Part shown: piece after piece, positions 37,426 through 46,486 of the stretch
Position numbering within the stretch: the first letter of the stretch is position 1
Layout: each line of letters starts with the position of its first letter
Assembly: GCA_028287035.1 (NCBI GenBank)
Contig: JAQBQL010000189.1
Location: 1-58,150 of the forward strand
Source: Labilithrix sp.
GTDB taxonomy: Bacteria; Myxococcota; Polyangia; Polyangiales; Polyangiaceae
Reading direction: 5' to 3'
DNA: 58,150 nt
Translations under genes and position numbers: made by a program
The notes under the pieces: model-generated
What the model saw: the letters and a program-made list of their open reading frames with translations, nothing else
Databases searched by the model: none
What the model was told of the DNA's origin: nothing

Positions 37426-38602
37426 GGAGGCGACCTTCCTTGAAGCGGCGCAGGTTCCAGCGCTCGAAGAGCGGCAGGTCGGAGCCCTTCGCGATGTGCT
37501 CGCCGATCAGCTTGCCCATGACCGGCGCCATCATGAAGCCGTGCCCCATGAAGCCGGACGCCTGGTAGAAGTGCTCGACCTCGTCGACGCCGCCCACGAT
37601 CGGGTTCGCGTCCGGCGTGACGTCGTAGCAGCCGGACCACTGGCGAAGCACCTTCACCTGCCCGAGGATGGGGCAGGCGGCGGTGAGCGCCCGCGCATAG
37701 AGGCCGAGGAAGGCGTGCGAGCTGTTCTGGTCGAGGCCGCCCGGCACGCGGTGCTGGCTGATGCCGCCGACGATCTCGCCGCGCGTCGACTGGCTGAAGT
37801 AGAGGCCGCTGCCGAGGTCGGCGACGAGCGGCTTCAGCCACGGCTTCAGCGGCTCGGTCGAGCAGATCTCGTGGCGATGCGGCTTGTTGGGGAGCTCGAC
37901 GCCGGCAAGCTTTGCGATCTCGGGTGACCAGGCGCCCGCCGCGTTGACGATCTTGTTCGTCCGGATCGTGATCTCGCTCCCGCGCGCCTTCGGGTGATCC
38001 TCGCTCGCCGACTCGAGCCGCCGCAGGCGCACGCCCTCGATGACCGCGCCCCGCGTCGTGCCGCGAAGGTCGATGCCCGTGACCTCGGTGAAGGTGGCGA
38101 TCTCGACGCCGAGCTTCGTCGCCGCCTGCGCGAAGCCCCACACGAACGGCCAGGGAAACACGACGCCGTCGTCGGGGCTGAACGTCGCCGCGACCACGCC
38201 TTCGAGCGACAGCTCGGGGACGATCTTCTGCGCCTCGCGCGGCGAGAGCATCCGCGTGGAGAGGCCGCAGTCGCGCTGCAGCTTGCAGCTCTGTTCGAGC
38301 TCACGCAGCCGCTCGGCATTCCGCGCGAGGAACAGGTAGCCGCCCTGCCGGAGCCACACGTTGATCTTGAACTCGCTCGCGAAGTCCTGGCAGAGGCGGA
38401 TGCTCTCCTGCATCAGTCGCACGTTGGCCTCGGTGGACCACTGCGCGCGCACGCCGCCGCCGTTTCGGCCGCTCGCGCCGCTGCACAGGTAGCTCTTGTC
38501 CACGACCGTCACGTTCTTCACGCCGTTGCGTGCGAGGTGGTAGGCGATCGACAGGCCCATGATCCCGGCGCCGACCACGACCACGTCGGCGTGGGTCCTC
38601 AC
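37400..38602 (-). CDS. FAD-dependent oxidoreductase (DAO/sarcosine oxidase type)
   Basis: A 400-aa flavin amine oxidase. The GTG at 38602 overlaps the phosphatase stop (GTGA). The Rossmann motif VVVVGAGIMGLSIAYHLARNG is split from GGGVRAQWS, and the C terminus has GGVDEVEHFYQASGFMGHGF, typical of the DAO family (sarcosine, glycine or D-amino-acid oxidases). Substrate is not resolved. It forms an operon with the inositol-monophosphatase-like and aldo/keto reductase genes, all overlapping by 4 bp. Confidence 0.9.
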   Translation of the reverse strand: MRTHADVVVVGAGIMGLSIAYHLARNGVKNVTVVDKSYLCSGASGRNGGGVRAQWSTEANVRLMQESIRLCQDFASEFKINVWLRQGGYLFLARNAERLRELEQSCKLQRDCGLSTRMLSPREAQKIVPELSLEGVVAATFSPDDGVVFPWPFVWGFAQAATKLGVEIATFTEVTGIDLRGTTRGAVIEGVRLRRLESASEDHPKARGSEITIRTNKIVNAAGAWSPEIAKLAGVELPNKPHRHEICSTEPLKPWLKPLVADLGSGLYFSQSTRGEIVGGISQHRVPGGLDQNSSHAFLGLYARALTAACPILGQVKVLRQWSGCYDVTPDANPIVGGVDEVEHFYQASGFMGHGFMMAPVMGKLIGEHIAKGSDLPLFERWNLRRFKEGRLLSEGMILG

Positions 38603-39444
38603 GACGCCCCCTCGGTGACGGCAGCGATGCGCCTCACCGCCTCGGCGTGGAGGATCGGGTTGGCGGCGATCGTGCCCTGGCCTTGCGCGACGTCGCCGCG
38701 GTAGTCGAACGGTACGCCGCGCGCGTCCGTGAGCAGGCCGCCCGCGGCACGCACGATGGCGTCGGGCGCGCACGCGTCCCACAGGTTCACCGTGCCCTGC
38801 GAGGGGTGCGCGTACAGCTCGAGGCGCCCCGCGGCGACCTCGATGCCCTTGATGCCCGAGCTTCCGATCGGTACGCGCTCGCGCAGGCCGAGGGTGCGGA
38901 GCTTCGCGTCGACGCTCTTGCTGCGCTGGAACCGCGACACCGCGCAGCGCGCGCGTGACAGCTCGCGTTCCGCGGAGACGTGCACGGCCTGGCGACCGCC
39001 ATCCTCGTCGTAGAGGAAGGCGCCGATGCCTTCCGCTCCGCCGTAGACCCACCGCCGGCCCGCGTAGACCGGGCAGAGGACGACGCCCACCGTGGGGCGG
39101 CCCTCCTCGGCGAGGCCGACCATCACGCAGAAGTCGCCGGTGCGCGCGATGAAGTCGCGTGTGCCGTCGACCGGGTCGACGAAGAGCGCGATCTTCTCGG
39201 CCTCGAACCCGCGGAAGAGCGCGGGATCGCTCTCCTCGGCGACGACCGGAAGGCCGGGCAGCTGGGCGGCGAGCTGCTCGAGCAGGAAGGCGTTCGCTTC
39301 CTTGTCGGCGCGCGTGACGGGATCGTTCGGTCCCTTCAGCTCGGCGCCGAGGTCGCCCCCTTCGTAGACGCGCATCACGATCTCGCTCGCGCCGCGCGCC
39401 ATCGTGACGAGCTTCGCGAGCACGTCGGCGCGGTCGAGGGTCAC
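38599..39444 (-). CDS. Inositol monophosphatase family / CysQ-like phosphatase
   Basis: A 281-aa lithium-sensitive phosphatase: EES, DPVDGTRDF (metal-binding Asp residues) and WDACAPDAIVRAAGG complete the family. It may act on inositol phosphate, fructose-1,6-bisphosphate or 3'-phosphoadenosine phosphate (CysQ); sequence alone does not decide. Overlaps both neighbours by 4 bp. Confidence 0.9.
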   Translation of the reverse strand: MTLDRADVLAKLVTMARGASEIVMRVYEGGDLGAELKGPNDPVTRADKEANAFLLEQLAAQLPGLPVVAEESDPALFRGFEAEKIALFVDPVDGTRDFIARTGDFCVMVGLAEEGRPTVGVVLCPVYAGRRWVYGGAEGIGAFLYDEDGGRQAVHVSAERELSRARCAVSRFQRSKSVDAKLRTLGLRERVPIGSSGIKGIEVAAGRLELYAHPSQGTVNLWDACAPDAIVRAAGGLLTDARGVPFDYRGDVAQGQGTIAANPILHAEAVRRIAAVTEGAS

Positions 39445-40385
39445 GACTGGATCCCCACGCGCTCCAGGGCACGCGGCAGCTGCCGGAGGTCGTCGTCCGG
39501 GAGGTAACGCGGTCCTCCGCCCGTCTCGCGCACGAGCTGCTCGAGCTGGCTCACCGTCTTCGCCCCGAGCACCGCGGCGGACACCAGGTGGTTGGCGAGG
39601 ACGAAGCGGACCGCGGCGGCGCGCAGCGTGTGCACGTCACCCTTCACGAGGAAGCGGACGGCATCGAGCTGCTCGACGCGGTGCTCGAGCTCCATCCTGG
39701 TCCAGCGATCGTTCCGGTGATCGCCCTCGTCGAACGACCGGTCCTTGCCCCACATGCCGGAGAGCAGGCCGTAGCCGAGCACGCTCCGCGCGAGGACCCC
39801 GCAGCCCGCGACCATGATGTCGCCGGAGATGCGGTGCAGATCGATGGGATGCATCAGGTTGTAGGCGAGCTCGATGACCTCGGCGCCCTTGTCGATCGCC
39901 GCGCGCGCCACGTCCTCGTCGCCACACGCGACGCCCCAGTGCTGGATCTTGCCGCTCGCCTTCAGGGCCAGCGCGGCCTCGACCGCGTCACCGGCGTAGA
40001 GCGCGTCGGGCGTCGGATGGTGCAGGAGGAGGAGCGGCAGCGCGCCGAGGCCGAGGCGCTTCAGCGAGCGCTCGACCGCAGCCTCGAGGTGCTCGGGCGA
40101 GAAGATCTTTCGCGCCGGATCGGTGGTGCGGTCGATGCCGGCCTTCGTGACGACCACGAGGTCCGGCTGGTCCTTCAGGACCTTGCCGAGGAGCCGTTCC
40201 ATGCGGCCGCCGCCGTACGCGTCGGCGGTCTCGAACATCGTGAAGCCCATCTCGGTGGCGCGCCGGATCACCTGCTCGGCGTCGGCCTCGTCCACCTTGC
40301 CGTAGGGCTCCCCCGAGAGGCCCCACGTGCCGAGCGCGAGCTCGGAGACCACGAGACCCGTCCTACCGAGCGGCCGCTTCCTCAC
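39441..40385 (-). CDS. Aldo/keto reductase
   Basis: A 314-aa NADPH-dependent reductase of the AKR fold. LGRTGLVVSELALGTWGL, FETADAYGGG and VVVTKAG are the family blocks; Tyr57, Lys82 and His123/124 (LLLHHP) are present. The catalytic Asp of the usual FDTA is Glu52 here (FETADAYG), a rare change. First gene of the three-gene unit; its stop overlaps the phosphatase ATG. Confidence 0.9.
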   Translation of the reverse strand: MRKRPLGRTGLVVSELALGTWGLSGEPYGKVDEADAEQVIRRATEMGFTMFETADAYGGGRMERLLGKVLKDQPDLVVVTKAGIDRTTDPARKIFSPEHLEAAVERSLKRLGLGALPLLLLHHPTPDALYAGDAVEAALALKASGKIQHWGVACGDEDVARAAIDKGAEVIELAYNLMHPIDLHRISGDIMVAGCGVLARSVLGYGLLSGMWGKDRSFDEGDHRNDRWTRMELEHRVEQLDAVRFLVKGDVHTLRAAAVRFVLANHLVSAAVLGAKTVSQLEQLVRETGGGPRYLPDDDLRQLPRALERVGIQS

Positions 40386-40425
40386 GCCGCCTTTTCTAGC
40401 ACACGCGCGGGGCCGCGCGGCCGCC

Positions 40426-42450
40426 TCACGGCGCCGCGGGCTCCACGAACCACCAATGGTAGGAGCTGAAGGGTCCGCCCTCGGCGGTCACCTCGACCGC
40501 GGCATCGCCTGCGCCGGCGGGGACGTCGAACGCGATCTCGGACCACGGCCCGGGCTCCACCGTCCGCGTGCCCGCGTCACGACCGTCCACGCGGAGCTGG
40601 ATCGTGGAGGCGAGCCCGCTGGCTTCGACACGCGCGAGGGCGCGCACCGCACGACCGCCGAGCCTGATGCGGAAGCGCTCCTGCCTGCGCTGGGTGCGGC
40701 CGCCGTCGAGGACGACGGCGCCGCTCGGCGCGTTGCCCTCCTGCGCCGCCTGCTCTCCGTCACGGGCGCCGAGGAGCTCGTAACGGTGCGCCGCCTCGCT
40801 CTCGAGGTCGGCCACGTCGAGCACGTCGACCAGCGTGCCCGCACTCGTCCACGGCCGTTCGCCGCTGCCGAGGAGGTCCCAGCGTGCCGGGTAGACGCGC
40901 ATGACCTGACCCCCGAGGATCGAGGAGTCGGTGACGACCGCCTCGTGGAGCGGCAACCCGAGCAGCGACTCGCAGCCCATCCACTCCGGGTAGACGATGA
41001 AGTGCGTCGGCAGGATCGCCGGCGAGCTGGCCCGGAGGCGCTCGTAGTGCTCGAGCCGCGATCCCGCGCCGGCCACCCAGTAGCGGCCCTCGCTGGCGGT
41101 CGTCAGCCCGACGACGTCGAACGTGTGCCGGTTGCCGAAGTACGCGATCGCGCCCGTGTCGTTGAGGCCGATGCGCGCCTTCGCGGGCAGGTGCTCGTCG
41201 GCCCAGTGGCCGAGCGCGACCTGCTGGCGGTCGATGCCGCTCGCCGACTGGGCGACGTCCTCCACCACCCACTCGAGCCGGATGGCGAGTGCCCCCGCAA
41301 AGGCGCCGGCGAGGAGCGTCGTCGCGGCGGTACCGGCCCGGCGATCGATGCGCGTGACGAGGACCCCGACCGCCCGGGCCAGGCACGCGAGGCCGATGAA
41401 GAACCCGGTGGCGAACGGCCAGAGGTAGCGCAGCCGGTTCCACAGGAACGTGACGTAGAGGCACGGCACGAACATGCAGAGGGCGAGGACGAGGACGGCG
41501 CCCGCCCGGAACCAGCGCTTCGTGGCCGCGCCACGCCAGGCGATCGCCGCGAGGCCCGCGAAGGCGAAGGGCGCGCCTCCCTTCGGCAGGAACTCGGCGG
41601 ACCACACGTCGCCGTCGAGGATCGTCGTGACGAGCAGGCGAGCGTTGGCGAGCGCCGCGTCGGGCATCGCGAAGTACGGATTGCCGGGGAGGAGCTTCAC
41701 CTGCGCGGTGCTCGACGTGAAGTGACCCGTCAGCAGCACGAGGAGCAGGTTCGGCGCGATGGCCGCGACGAGGAACCCGCTCGCCTCCACCCGTCCGCGG
41801 AGGGGCGGCGCGTCGGTGCGCGGGCGGAGGGCCACCGCTGCGCCGAGGACGAGCGAGAAGACGGCGCCCTCGGGCCGGATCAGCGGGGCGAGCAGCGCGG
41901 TGCCGAGCGCGAGGGCGAGCGCGCGGCGCGTGCGGCCTGCCGGCACCTCGACCCACTCGCTCGCGCGACGGGTCGCGTGCGCGAGCACCCACGCGAACGG
42001 GACGACCTCCATGCCGCTCGCCGCGCCCCACGCGAAGCCGCCGAACGCGAGCACCATCGCGGCGGCTCCGAGAGCCGCGCCCTTCGACGCGAGCGGAGCG
42101 GTCAACCGGTACGTCTCGTACGCGAGCGCCCCCAGCGCCAGGTACGAGAGCGCCCAGGCCGCCCACATGATCGACTCGCCGCGCAGGCCGAGGGCATACG
42201 GAATCGCGAGCACCGCGGGCCACGCGAAGCTCGTGGCGCCCGTCGAGATCGGCTCACCGGCCTGGAAGCGGAAGGGGTGACCTTCGGCGATCGCGCGGGC
42301 GTATTGAAAGTGGATGTACGCGTCGTCGAGCGCCGCGCCGGGGTGACCCAGCTTCGCGTGGATGGCGCGGATGCTGGCGCGCGCCAGCCACGCCGTCCCG
42401 AGCACGAGAGGCGCCCATGCCGCAAACCGCTTCGTGGCGCCGTCGCTCAT
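40426..42450 (-). CDS. GT-C-type membrane glycosyltransferase
   Basis: A 674-aa membrane protein with about ten transmembrane segments and a soluble C-terminal domain of about 250 residues. After the first membrane segment it has DDAYIHFQYARAIAEGH and ISTGATSFAWP, the luminal Asp-containing loop of GT-C enzymes, very like the DDAFISFRYARHLAAGHG loop of the fusion protein at 18313-21222. It probably transfers a sugar from a polyprenol donor to a surface glycan. The C terminus looks like a beta-sandwich (IQLRVDGRDAGTRTVEPG). Ends near the trmB promoter. Confidence 0.83.
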   Translation of the reverse strand: MSDGATKRFAAWAPLVLGTAWLARASIRAIHAKLGHPGAALDDAYIHFQYARAIAEGHPFRFQAGEPISTGATSFAWPAVLAIPYALGLRGESIMWAAWALSYLALGALAYETYRLTAPLASKGAALGAAAMVLAFGGFAWGAASGMEVVPFAWVLAHATRRASEWVEVPAGRTRRALALALGTALLAPLIRPEGAVFSLVLGAAVALRPRTDAPPLRGRVEASGFLVAAIAPNLLLVLLTGHFTSSTAQVKLLPGNPYFAMPDAALANARLLVTTILDGDVWSAEFLPKGGAPFAFAGLAAIAWRGAATKRWFRAGAVLVLALCMFVPCLYVTFLWNRLRYLWPFATGFFIGLACLARAVGVLVTRIDRRAGTAATTLLAGAFAGALAIRLEWVVEDVAQSASGIDRQQVALGHWADEHLPAKARIGLNDTGAIAYFGNRHTFDVVGLTTASEGRYWVAGAGSRLEHYERLRASSPAILPTHFIVYPEWMGCESLLGLPLHEAVVTDSSILGGQVMRVYPARWDLLGSGERPWTSAGTLVDVLDVADLESEAAHRYELLGARDGEQAAQEGNAPSGAVVLDGGRTQRRQERFRIRLGGRAVRALARVEASGLASTIQLRVDGRDAGTRTVEPGPWSEIAFDVPAGAGDAAVEVTAEGGPFSSYHWWFVEPAAP

Positions 42451-42473
42451 CGCCGGACGCGGACGTTAACAGA

Positions 42474-42502
42474 TTGACCGGCCCTCGGGGCACGTCTATC
42501 CG
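42474..42502 (+). promoter_or_regulatory. Sigma70-type promoter of trmB
   Basis: TTGACC (42474-42479), 17-nt spacer and TATCCG (42497-42502). The start codon GTG at 42509 begins 7 nt after the -10 box, so the transcript may be leaderless. The GTCTATCC core recurs before two other genes in the window. Confidence 0.4.
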
Positions 42503-42508
42503 GCGCGC

Positions 42509-43144
42509 GTGCCCGTGACGATCCCTCCGCCCCGCGGCCCCTACGCCGATGCTCCGCGCCTGCCCGACGGCGACGTCGTCGATCTGCGCACGGTGGTCAG
42601 CGGCGCCTGGCTCGAGCTCGAGGTCGGCCCCGGCCCGAAGGCGGGCTTCCTCTCGGAGCGCGCGGTGGCGGTGCCCGAGGCGGGGCTCGTCGGGCTCGAG
42701 ATCCGGCGGAAGTGGGCGTCGGTCGGCGACGGGCGCCTCGCGAAGGAGGGCCACGCGAGCCGGGCCCGCGTCTTCTGCGAGGACGCGCGGCAGGCGCTCC
42801 CGCGGCTCGGCCCCGCGGGGTCGGTCGCGCGCGCCTTCCTCCATTTCCCCGACCCGTGGTGGAAGAAGCGGCACACGAAGCGCCTCGTGATGGGCGACGT
42901 GTTCCTGGACGAGGTGGCGAGGCTCCTCGGTCCGGGCGGCGAGCTCTACGTGCAGACCGACGTCGAGGAGCGCGCCCTGCAGTACGAGGAGGTCGTCGGC
43001 TCGCATGGCGCGTTCGTCGCGGCGGGCGACCACGAAGGCTCACCGCGGATGGTCGACAACCCGTACGCGGCGCGGAGCCCCCGGGAGCACCGCGCGATCA
43101 CCGACGGGCTCCCGGTCTGGCGCATGCGCTGGCACCGGCGCTGA
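42509..43144 (+). CDS. trmB: tRNA (guanine-N7-)-methyltransferase
   Basis: A 211-aa SAM methyltransferase that makes m7G46 in tRNA. ELEVGPGPKAGFLSERAV is the SAM motif I, LVGLEIRRKWA the following acidic loop, and FLHFPDPWWKKRHTKRLV the TrmB signature; YVQTDVEERALQYEEVV and TDGLPVWRMRW end it. GTG start; the first residues are rich in Pro. A sigma70-like box ends just before the start (possible leaderless transcript). Convergent with the 496-aa gene, 1 bp apart. Confidence 0.95.
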   Translation: MPVTIPPPRGPYADAPRLPDGDVVDLRTVVSGAWLELEVGPGPKAGFLSERAVAVPEAGLVGLEIRRKWASVGDGRLAKEGHASRARVFCEDARQALPRLGPAGSVARAFLHFPDPWWKKRHTKRLVMGDVFLDEVARLLGPGGELYVQTDVEERALQYEEVVGSHGAFVAAGDHEGSPRMVDNPYAARSPREHRAITDGLPVWRMRWHRR

Positions 43145-43145
43145 G

Positions 43146-44636
43146 TCAGAACCTGACCGCCACGCCCTCGCACACGAGGGCCGACGACCCGATGTCGAGC
43201 TTGCGCAGCGTCACGTCGGCGAAGGCAGCCTCGATCGGCGCGAGCCCCGCCGCGGTGATGCGCGCGATGGTCAGCGTTCCCGCTTCGCCGATCGGCAGCG
43301 CGTCGACGGAGAGCGCCAGGCCCGACAGCTCGCCGAGGAGCGCCCCTTCGCGGGAGCCGCCGGGCTCGTGGAACACGTTGCCCTCGAGGACGAGCTGCTC
43401 GACGTGATGGATCTGGATCCGGCCGTCGATCGGCGAGGACGCGTCCTCGAGACGTAGCCGCGCCGCGATGCGGAGGAGCGCGAGCTCACGGAGGGCGATC
43501 CCGCCCTTGCGCGCCGCGCGTTCGTCCACGGCGGGAGGCGTGCTGCTGGCTTCGGTGGCGAGCGCAGCGCGCGGAAGCACCGCGAGACGCACCCGACCAT
43601 GCTGCGCGAGCGCGAGGTCGTCGCCCCTCATGTCCCAGCGGACGACCGGCTTGCCGCGACCACGGGCCGGGAAGAGCGGGTTGACGCGCTCGAGGACGAG
43701 GCCGTAGTCGCGCACCGAGAAGTCGAGGAGGGCGTCCTCGAGCGGTGCGAGATTGTGCTCGAGCGCGCGGTAGTCGAGCGTTCCCTGGTCGAGCGCGACG
43801 CGCAGCCGATGGGTCGCCTTGCGACGGCCGATCACCGGCACCGTCAGGTCGACCGCCACGTCGACATCGAGCTGCCCGGACACGCGATCGAGCAGAGCGG
43901 GATCGAGCAGCGGCACCGCCGGCGCCCGCGTGGGCGCGCGAGACTCGCCGGCGGGAGGAGCGGGACGAAGACCGATCGAGACGTGCCCGCTGCCCACCGC
44001 GAACCGGCCCGCCGCGATGGACGGACCGTCGAGCAGGAACGAGGTGGCCGAGCACCCGTGCGCCGAGAGCGCGACGTCGCCGGTCGCGGCGCGGAGTGTC
44101 CCCGCGCCGAGCGAGGCCGCGCGGAGCCTGAAGCCGGCGCCGCCCCAGACCATCTCGACGTCCTGCCCGCGAAGGACGTCCGCGCCCAGCGCGAGGTCAC
44201 CGATGGTCAGCGAAAAATCCGAGATCTCGATCTCGGCGCTCCGCAGCGATCCTTCTTCGCCCTCCACGGCGAGCGCCGGAGCATGGAGACGCGCCTTGCC
44301 GCGGATCGCGACGACCCCCACGTCGACGCTCAGGTCGCACGCGAGCTCCGTCATCGTCGCCGCGAGGGTGAGCCGCTCCCCGGAATCCAGCGTCAACGCG
44401 AGGTCGGTGAGCTGCGTCCCGTTGCCCGCGCCGAGCGTGACGGCTCCGAGCGCGAGCCGCAGCGCGTCGAGGATCACGAGCTCCGCGTTGACGTCCGAGA
44501 CCGAGAGCCCCGTGGCCGCCTGTTCGACGATCCCGCGAAGCCCTCGTGCGCTGCGGACCTCGATCGCCTGGCCGGTGCTACCCGGCAGGTCGACGCGCAG
44601 CGCCCCGAGGTCCGCGCGACCGAGATCGATCTTCAT
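43146..44636 (-). CDS. Hypothetical protein, long beta-rich chain
   Basis: A 496-aa protein without an obvious signal peptide, starting MKIDLGRADLGALRVDLPG. Its sequence alternates short hydrophobic strands and turns (LTDLALTLDSGERLTLAATM, ADVLRGQDVEMVWGG, VRDYGLVLERVNPLF), with repeated GLALSVDALPIG-like phrases. The pattern suggests an AsmA/DUF748-like or beta-helix fold associated with the envelope, but I cannot assign a family. It ends 1 bp from trmB (convergent). Confidence 0.7.
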   Translation of the reverse strand: MKIDLGRADLGALRVDLPGSTGQAIEVRSARGLRGIVEQAATGLSVSDVNAELVILDALRLALGAVTLGAGNGTQLTDLALTLDSGERLTLAATMTELACDLSVDVGVVAIRGKARLHAPALAVEGEEGSLRSAEIEISDFSLTIGDLALGADVLRGQDVEMVWGGAGFRLRAASLGAGTLRAATGDVALSAHGCSATSFLLDGPSIAAGRFAVGSGHVSIGLRPAPPAGESRAPTRAPAVPLLDPALLDRVSGQLDVDVAVDLTVPVIGRRKATHRLRVALDQGTLDYRALEHNLAPLEDALLDFSVRDYGLVLERVNPLFPARGRGKPVVRWDMRGDDLALAQHGRVRLAVLPRAALATEASSTPPAVDERAARKGGIALRELALLRIAARLRLEDASSPIDGRIQIHHVEQLVLEGNVFHEPGGSREGALLGELSGLALSVDALPIGEAGTLTIARITAAGLAPIEAAFADVTLRKLDIGSSALVCEGVAVRF

Positions 44637-44665
44637 GGAAGCGCTCTACCGCCAAACCCTCACGA

Positions 44666-44684
44666 GGGGCGGCACTTTCGCCCC
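44666..44684 (-). repeat. GC-rich hairpin between HicB-like gene and the 496-aa gene
   Basis: GGGGCG and CGCCCC form a 6-bp stem with a 7-nt loop. It lies between the stop of the HicB-like gene (44692, minus) and the start of the 496-aa gene (44636). No T-run follows, so it may attenuate read-through only partially. Confidence 0.35.
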
Positions 44685-44691
44685 GCTGGGA

Positions 44692-44946
44692 TCAACCGCC
44701 CGGCCCACCCGGGTCGAGCGCGTCGTCGTCGCTCGAAGACGGCGGGGCGGGCGAGAGATCGATGGTCCCCTTCGTCTCCTCCGCGGGCGGCGCGACGGCG
44801 TCCGGGCGGAACATCCGCTCCTCCAGCGCCTCGCGCAGCGATCCGATGGCCGCCTCTTCGGTCGGGCCCTCCCCCATGGCGTCGGACTCGACACATGTGG
44901 CGAGCCACCCCGACGTTTCCTTCTGGAGGCGGTAGGTGAAGTTCAT
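44692..44946 (-). CDS. HicB-like small protein
   Basis: An 84-aa protein whose first 50 residues (YRLQKETSGWLATCVESDAM, then EEAAIGSLREALEERM) match the HicB/DUF1902-like antitoxin fold; the tail is acidic and Pro-rich. No HicA toxin partner is visible, so it is an orphan or a regulatory relative. Overlaps the 74-aa proline-rich gene by 4 bp (ATGA). Confidence 0.72.
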   Translation of the reverse strand: MNFTYRLQKETSGWLATCVESDAMGEGPTEEAAIGSLREALEERMFRPDAVAPPAEETKGTIDLSPAPPSSSDDDALDPGGPGG

Positions 44947-45167
44947 GAGGGCATCGTGAGGTTGCCGCCCTCGGTGATCGGGCTCGACGGGTCGTTTCCG
45001 GCGCCGCCGGTGCCCTCGTGGATGGGCTGCTCCGTCACCGCCGGATGAATGGGATGAGCCTTCGGATCAGGGTTAACCGGCGCCTGGGGCTGGGCGGGAG
45101 CCGCGGGCGCGTGGGGGGCCTGCGGGGACTGCGGGACGGGCGCGTTCGGGGTCTTCGGCTGGTTCAT
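44943..45167 (-). CDS. Proline-rich small protein
   Basis: A 74-aa protein almost wholly Pro, Ala, Gln and His (MNQPKTPNAPVPQSPQ, AHPIHPAVTEQPIH), probably disordered. I chose ATG 45167; a GTG at 45203 is in frame. It overlaps the HicB-like gene and is likely cotranslated. Similar small disordered proteins lie nearby (46487-46672). Confidence 0.6.
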   Translation of the reverse strand: MNQPKTPNAPVPQSPQAPHAPAAPAQPQAPVNPDPKAHPIHPAVTEQPIHEGTGGAGNDPSSPITEGGNLTMPS

Positions 45168-45220
45168 GAGAGTCACACCGTGCAGGACCAGTGCCCTGAC
45201 CATGGGGTCACCGCGAGCTT

Positions 45221-45237
45221 CGGCACGCCGTTCGCTT
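45221..45237 (+). promoter_or_regulatory. Sigma54-like promoter of the DUF1328 gene
   Basis: CGGCACGCCGTTCGCTT: GG at 45222-45223, N10, GC at 45234-45235; -24 is GGCACG (matching consensus) and -12 is TCGC (one change from TTGC). The transcript would start near 45247, 50 nt before the ATG. Confidence 0.5.
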
Positions 45238-45296
45238 CAACCCTCTTCAGTTCGTAACGGCGAACCCAACCCCTCCCAACGAAAAGGAAGATCGTC

Positions 45297-45461
45297 ATGC
45301 TTTACTGGACCGCTGTTTTCTTCGTCATCGCTCTCGTCGCCGCTGTCCTCGGTTTCGGCGGTCTCGCAGCAGGCGCGGCCGGCATCGCGAAGGTCCTCTT
45401 CTTCGTGTTCCTCGTCCTCGGCGCTCTCTCCCTGATCTTCGGCCGCCGCGTGGCTGCCTGA
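45297..45461 (+). CDS. DUF1328 family small membrane protein
   Basis: A 54-aa protein ([20 protein letters not shown], then [20 protein letters not shown] and a basic tail). This is the YtjA/DUF1328 family: two short transmembrane segments. AGGAAG sits 6 nt before the ATG. DUF1328 members are often induced by general stress. It ends before a bidirectional terminator. Confidence 0.92.
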   Translation: MLYWTAVFFVIALVAAVLGFGGLAAGAAGIAKVLFFVFLVLGALSLIFGRRVAA

Positions 45462-45480
45462 GTCGGGTGAGCACGGAAAA

Positions 45481-45516
45481 GGAGGAGGCCGGCGTCATGC
45501 CGACCTCCTCTTCTTT
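45481..45516. terminator. Bidirectional intrinsic terminator
   Basis: A 12-bp, nearly perfect stem (GAGGAGGCCGGC / GCCGACCTCCTC, 5-nt loop) is followed by TTCTTT on the plus strand and, on the minus strand, by CTTTTC. It ends both the DUF1328 gene (45461) and the convergent yihY-like gene (45544). Confidence 0.8.
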
Positions 45517-45543
45517 CGTTCGAAGGCCAAAGAGCGGGCCGCG

Positions 45544-46482
45544 CTACTCGGCAGCCGAGGCGTGCAGCGGCGCGGCTGACGGCGCGGCCTGCGCGCCCGG
45601 CGCGTTCTTCGCGCACGCGCACCCGCGCTCCTCGCAGTGCACCCGCGTGGCGGTCGCGCCGAAGTAGATGATCTGCGACGACAGGTAGATCCACGTCGCG
45701 AGGGCCAGCACGCCTCCGGCGACGCCGTAGGCCGAGTAGCTGGTGAGCTTCGACAGGTACGTGGCGAAGATCGCCTTGAGCGCCGTCAGCAGCAGCGCGG
45801 TCGCGAACGCGCCGGGCACCACGTCGCGGAACGCAGGGCGCGACCGCGGCACGTAGTGGAACGCCGCGGTGACCGCCGCGGTGAGCAGCGTGATCGAGAT
45901 GACGAACGAGCCGAGCTCGAGGACGATCTTCGGCAAGGCGGTGTGCCGCTCGACGACGCCGACGCACGCGCCCATGACGAGCGACGCGACGAGGAAGATG
46001 CCGACGCCGAGCACGCAGGCGAGACCGGAGGCGCGTTCCGCGAGGAACACCTTGATCGAGCCGACGACGCCGACGCCCTTGCGCGGAGTCACCTTCCAGA
46101 TCTTGTTGAGCGCGAAGTCGAGCTCGACGAAGGCGCCGCTGGTCGAGATGAGTAGCGAGACGAGGCCGACGATGGCGGAGGTCTTCTGCGCGCTCGCGTC
46201 CTGCATCGCCACGAGCGTCTGCTCGATGGTCCCCGTGACCGCGGTGTCCGCGCTCGCCACCGAGCTCAGGATCCGGTCGCGCACGACGGCGCTGTCACCG
46301 ATCACGTAGCCGACGAGCGTCACCATGAGGAGGATGAGCGGGAAGATGGCGAACGTCGCGTAGTACGAGAAGGCAGCTCCGAGACGGAAGCCCTCGACCT
46401 CGTCGAAGCGGTCGTACGACTTGGAGAGGAGGGAGACGACGCGCTTCGCGCGCTCCTTCATGGAGGGCTTTCCGTCGCTCAT
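45544..46482 (-). CDS. YihY/BrkB family membrane protein
   Basis: A 312-aa membrane protein with about six transmembrane helices. AAFSYYATFAIFPLILLMVTLVGY is split over the first family block; SGAFVELDFALNKIWKV, FHYVPRSRPAFRDVVPGAF and YGVAGGVLALATWIYLSSQI are the BrkB/YihY blocks. Function unknown (once called RNase BN-like). The C terminus has three Cys (HCEERGCAC). It is in one operon with the 61-aa gene at 46487, 4 bp upstream, driven by a sigma54-like promoter. Confidence 0.9.
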   Translation of the reverse strand: MSDGKPSMKERAKRVVSLLSKSYDRFDEVEGFRLGAAFSYYATFAIFPLILLMVTLVGYVIGDSAVVRDRILSSVASADTAVTGTIEQTLVAMQDASAQKTSAIVGLVSLLISTSGAFVELDFALNKIWKVTPRKGVGVVGSIKVFLAERASGLACVLGVGIFLVASLVMGACVGVVERHTALPKIVLELGSFVISITLLTAAVTAAFHYVPRSRPAFRDVVPGAFATALLLTALKAIFATYLSKLTSYSAYGVAGGVLALATWIYLSSQIIYFGATATRVHCEERGCACAKNAPGAQAAPSAAPLHASAAE

Positions 46483-46486
46483 CGCG

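Noticed and set aside
44692..44946. HicB-like protein as part of a toxin-antitoxin system
   Set aside because: No HicA-type or other toxin gene is beside it, and the neighbour is a disordered protein.
45180..45197. A GG-N10-GC match on the minus strand before the proline-rich small gene
   Set aside because: The start site would be only 3-4 nt from the ATG and the -12 element is CTGC.
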